This document shows positions 5,600 through 5,754 of a stretch of DNA of 5,754 bases, one piece after another. The position numbers and the translations under genes were made by a program. Origin of the DNA: Micromonosporaceae bacterium (GTDB lineage Bacteria; Actinomycetota; Actinomycetes; Mycobacteriales; Micromonosporaceae). The stretch is taken from contig JADGGF010000301.1 of the NCBI GenBank assembly GCA_019690055.1, forward strand, positions 1 to 5,754. The letters run 5' to 3'. Each line of letters starts with the position of its first letter. The stretch's first letter is position 1. The notes below the pieces were generated by a model. That model did not search any database and was not told the origin of the DNA. It worked only from the letters and a program-made list of their open reading frames with translations.

Positions 5600-5754
5600 C
5601 TAGAAGGGGATGGGGTCGTCCTCGGCGCTGGACGTGGGGGATGCCGTCGTCCGTCTCGATTCCGGCTGAGGTTCCGGCGTCGATGTCGGCTCCGGTTTCG
5701 GGTGCGGTGCGCGTTTGGGTGCGGGTTCAGCCGGTGGCGTGGGCGAGGTATCCG
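5600..5754 (-). CDS. C-terminal end of an SSB-like protein (partial)
   Basis: Reading the - strand from the window edge gives 50 residues ending at a TAG (5602-5600). The segment is low in complexity and rich in Pro, Glu, Thr and Ser (for example PAEPAPKRAPHPKPEPTSTP), then finishes with SSAEDDPIPF. A disordered proline-rich linker followed by an acidic tip ending in Pro-Phe is the hallmark of bacterial single-stranded-DNA-binding proteins, where the tip (DDDIPF in E. coli) recruits repair and replication partners. The OB-fold that would prove the assignment lies beyond the window. The gene is convergent with the ABC operon. If confirmed, the tail differs from the DEPPF-type ending I associate with housekeeping actinobacterial SSB, so a paralogue or mobile-element SSB is possible. 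Another protein with a similar tail cannot be ruled out. Confidence 0.6.
   Translation of the reverse strand, partial: DTSPTPPAEPAPKRAPHPKPEPTSTPEPQPESRRTTASPTSSAEDDPIPF

Overview
The window is very GC-rich with strong G/C preference at third codon positions, GTG as well as ATG starts, GGAGG-type ribosome binding sites and protein families typical of high-GC Actinobacteria. A Micromonosporaceae-like host is a reasonable guess, but nothing in the sequence proves the genus. No rRNA, tRNA or CRISPR array is visible.

Region 1 (1-2584) is a regulator and enzyme pair on the + strand. A PucR-type helix-turn-helix regulator is followed after 106 bp by a DadA-like FAD-dependent amino-acid dehydrogenase/oxidase. 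The spacer holds two overlapping short palindromes that could be the regulator's operator. The likely picture is substrate-responsive control of oxidation of a D-amino acid or imino acid; the substrate cannot be read from the sequence.

Region 2 (2585-5356) is a tightly packed four-gene operon on the + strand: a six-helix membrane protein of unknown function, a small winged-helix regulator (HTH_34 type), an ABC-transporter ATPase and an ABC-2 type permease. Successive genes overlap by 1, 4 and 4 nt, so translation is probably coupled. A good promoter (TTGACG, 17 bp, TACTTT) precedes it. Two 21-bp repeat units built of CAAAG/CTTTG half-sites, offset by 23 bp, cover its -10 element and the probable transcription start. 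The simplest model is that the operon's own winged-helix protein binds there and represses the operon until an unknown signal, perhaps a drug or a membrane stress, releases it.

Region 3 (5357-5754) has no complete gene. It contains a weak inverted repeat after the permease, a complex stem-loop with two mutually exclusive pairings, and a very strong 22-pair hairpin. Beyond these, on the - strand, is the last part of a protein with a proline-rich tail ending in EDDPIPF, the kind of acidic tip found on single-stranded-DNA-binding proteins. This gene is convergent with the ABC operon, so the large hairpin may be a shared terminator. A ribosome-binding site and GTG start inside and next to that hairpin would give MPRANATLA on the + strand. 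This resembles the beginning of IS481-type transposases, so the hairpin region may instead be a worn insertion-sequence end.
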